Source: Dinochytrium kinnereticum (Eukaryota > Chytridiomycota > Chytridiomycetes > Chytridiales > Chytridiaceae). Taken from it: a stretch of 29,700 nucleotides of DNA. The stretch is taken from positions 1-29,700 of the forward strand of contig JADGJT010000296.1 in assembly GCA_027604005.1 (NCBI GenBank), in the 5' to 3' direction. Position 1 is the stretch's first letter. Each line of letters opens with the position of its first letter. Below, one piece after another: positions 27,815 through 29,700 of the stretch. The notes beneath the pieces were generated by a model. That model saw only the letters and a program-made list of their open reading frames with translations. It was not told the DNA's origin and did no database searches. Made by a program: the position numbers and the translations under genes.

Positions 27815-28143
27815 CTCGGTTTAAGTCTCAGTGCGGTATAATCTGGACGCTTGGAGTACAACAGAACAACAGTCCCGAAGAAACTGAATGGAAAAGGTGA
27901 CAAGTAACTTACAGTACCCAGAGGACTGGTTCGTGATTGTTGAGTTCTACACCATTCTCTTAATATCTTAACAGCAAACCATTGCCGGTCGACAAGGCTT
28001 CACCAAGAGACTTCTCTCCAAGTGCGAATGATCCACGCGTGTTGTTCAGTCACAGAGTTTGAGGTTTTCAAGTATCTTGTGACAAGTCTTGACGTGTCAA
28101 TCCTTGACAAACATGCATTATTGGTATTAGGGATACAGTGAAC
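27815..28143. other. Intergenic region upstream of the 206-residue protein gene
   Basis: This is the likely promoter of the plus-strand gene starting at 28144. It may overlap the beginning of a doubtful minus-strand transcript. No repeat or RNA gene is recognised. Confidence 0.4.
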
Positions 28144-28832
28144 ATGTCTCAACAATATTACGCAAGCTCAATTGACATCTTTGGCCTCTACGACCCACCT
28201 GAGCTTCAGGCGAAATGGAGGGGACAGGCACTGGATGCCTCAGCAACCGACCACCTCCAAAAGAACACTTCTCCGACCTCATCTTCCCTTACGCAGCCTT
28301 CTTTGATCACTCCCCCTCCTCCGTCAATACCCTCCAGCTACGCTAAAGTCAACGATCCAATGATCCCTTCGACACATTCAAAAGACGCTACACAATACCG
28401 GCAGCAGCAAAGTAATTCTCTGTCTGATCTAAACAATGCTCAGGAACCTGTGGTGGGTCAAACTTCGTTACATTCACCATCAGTTCACCAGCTGACTTTA
28501 CTATTGCTGATTTGTTTTAGACGACTCCAGAAGCTTCCACGTTGACCGAAATCCAACCACAGGAGATATTGAGAGTCTTCCCGTACTATAACGAAAGGCG
28601 ATGGGATTTGCCGCGAGAGCTCCAGAATTACCATGGACTATGGGAGCTCGCAAGACTCAAGGAAACATTCGACACTGCCCATTTTATTCAAGACCCTCAC
28701 ATTTCTCATCAAAAGCTCATCCTTGTGCCCGATCATGGCAATTTCCATCAGCATGTCCACCGCTATAATCATACTGCACCCGCCTTTGAAATCCACGGCG
28801 GTCGGGATGGTCATGATGGAACGATGCGATGA
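28144..28832 (+). CDS. Unassigned 206-residue protein
   Basis: Two exons, 28144-28452 and 28521-28832, are joined by an intron with a GTGGGT donor and a TTGTTTTAG acceptor. Together they give 621 nt or 206 residues. I do not recognise the family. The N-terminus (SSIDIFGLYDPPELQAKW) is followed by a low-complexity Ser/Pro/Thr/Gln stretch. The second exon is compact and His/aromatic-rich (EILRVFPYYNERRWDLPREL, NYHGLWELARLKETF) and ends in a His-rich tail (HQHVHRYNH). No membrane span or catalytic motif is evident. It is the gene nearest the right arm. No transposase DDE pattern is visible. Confidence 0.7.
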
Positions 28833-29215
28833 CGCCAAAAGTACAGAATAAGAGGCGTCTAGTGCAAAGTTGGAAGAACAGTGTATGGAAGAGACTAATG
28901 TTGGTGGTTCATTTTAAGTCATTTTATTTAATAAAAAGTAATTACCTTTAACATCACTGTATTCGTTTCGATTCCTATGACTTGTGTTTATTGGGGAAAT
29001 CATTTTGATGGGAGAGGCATGGACATACTTTTTCAGGTGTTATTGAAAGAAGAGAGTTGTAGAAAGTGAAGAGATAAACTGTTTTCCTCGGCCTTTACAC
29101 TCTTGCTTCACCTAGGGCTCTTGCCAAATCGCTTCTGCTCTGATTACGAGCTCTTCTGAACGAAGCTCATACGTTTGCTACAAATTTTATCTACGACTTC
29201 TATCACATCTGACGG
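28833..29215. other. Spacer between the last gene and the right arm
   Basis: AT-rich 3' flank of the 206-residue protein gene, with an AATAAAA-like stretch near 28930. Similarity to the left arm is not seen here. Confidence 0.5.
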
Positions 29216-29700
29216 TAACATGTATCTACAAGAGGACTGTTTTTGCTTGTAGAAATTCCCGTGCTGGCTTTACGACTGATCTGTCGTGTTGGGTAAAACA
29301 GATCGCGCTTCTTCTGGACTCCGCTTCATTCTCGAATTTTTGAGTGATTACTTGTATTCTATTCTCTAACGATAAGAGGCCATAAAAAGTTGCGGCATAT
29401 TCTATTCTCTAACGATAAGAGGCCATAAAAGTTGCGGCAATGAACTTTCAAGATATTGTCTTGAAAAGAAGTGTACAAAATGCAGCAACTGGGAAGATCC
29501 CACCGTGTGGTTCGTCCGAGAGGTTGGTTACTTGTGCTTGCCTACAAGTGGCAGTGTTTTTTAAGACCAGTATGAACTATTCACCAATCCGCCTCTGGCG
29601 TTAGCTTGACAATCAACTAAACTGATGTGAATCTTAAACAAAGCGTGAGCTGTAAATCACTATTTTAAAAAGGCAATGCAACTTCAGAGCGTCGATCCCC
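29216..29700 (-). repeat. Right arm of a long terminal inverted repeat
   Basis: This is the reverse-complement partner of bases 1-484. Read inward from 29700 it starts GGGGATCGACGCTCT. The outer 204 bases align to the left arm without gaps and with about 12 differences. The inner part keeps blocks such as ACAGATCAGTCGTAAAGCC and AGTCCAGAA but has small gaps and its own duplication. The match ends at TGTAGATACATGTTA, inner edge near 29216. Confidence 0.95.
29355..29439 (+). repeat. Tandem duplication of 43/42 nt private to the right arm
   Basis: Two adjacent copies (29355-29397 and 29398-29439) start TATTCTATTCTCTAACGATA and end GTTGCGGCA. They differ by one A in an A run. The left arm has a single diverged copy of this region (about 327-360). 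The near-identity of the copies points to a recent event. Confidence 0.9.

Overview
This is nuclear DNA from an intron-rich fungus. The evidence is many spliceosomal introns of about 50 to 100 nt, GT-AG borders with CTAAC/CTGAC-like branch sites, and a fungal-style ceramide glucosyltransferase. A full-length exportin-6-like gene, which yeasts lack, and large cysteine-rich membrane proteins of no familiar family suggest a lineage outside the well-studied yeasts and moulds, perhaps an early-diverging fungus. That placement is inference.

The most striking feature is global. The first 484 bases and the last 485 bases are an imperfect inverted repeat, with the outermost 204 bases about 94% identical and free of gaps. 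The outer ends of the repeat lie within a base or two of the window ends. The whole 29.7 kb is therefore a TIR-like bounded segment. Between the arms are ten or so ordinary intron-containing genes, and I recognise no transposase, integrase or recombinase.

Layout: left arm (1-484); an unassigned protein with about seven membrane spans (minus, 1892-733); a 20-exon USP7/Ubp15 deubiquitinase (minus, 7485-2742); two tandem paralogous cysteine-rich membrane proteins (minus, 10500-8271 and 13235-10832), the second with a 1-nt frame break; a sorting-nexin/BAR-like gene with uncertain ends (minus, 14785-13687); ceramide glucosyltransferase (plus, 15458-17501); Vps27/HRS, the ESCRT-0 subunit (minus, 20385-18020); exportin-6-like karyopherin (minus, about 25068-20696); Sso1/syntaxin-type t-SNARE (plus, 25903-27241); a weak small ORF (minus, 27814-27560); an unassigned 206-residue protein (plus, 28144-28832); right arm (29216-29700).

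Exon joins were worked out by hand. For USP7, XPO6, Vps27, the t-SNARE, the glucosyltransferase, membrane protein A and the 206-residue protein, the joined exons sum to exact multiples of three and conserved motifs run across the junctions. Several genes act in endosomal and plasma-membrane traffic (Vps27, t-SNARE, the SNX-BAR-like gene, glucosylceramide synthesis, a deubiquitinase). In a fungus this need not be more than chance linkage. The two genes next to the arms are ones I could not assign.
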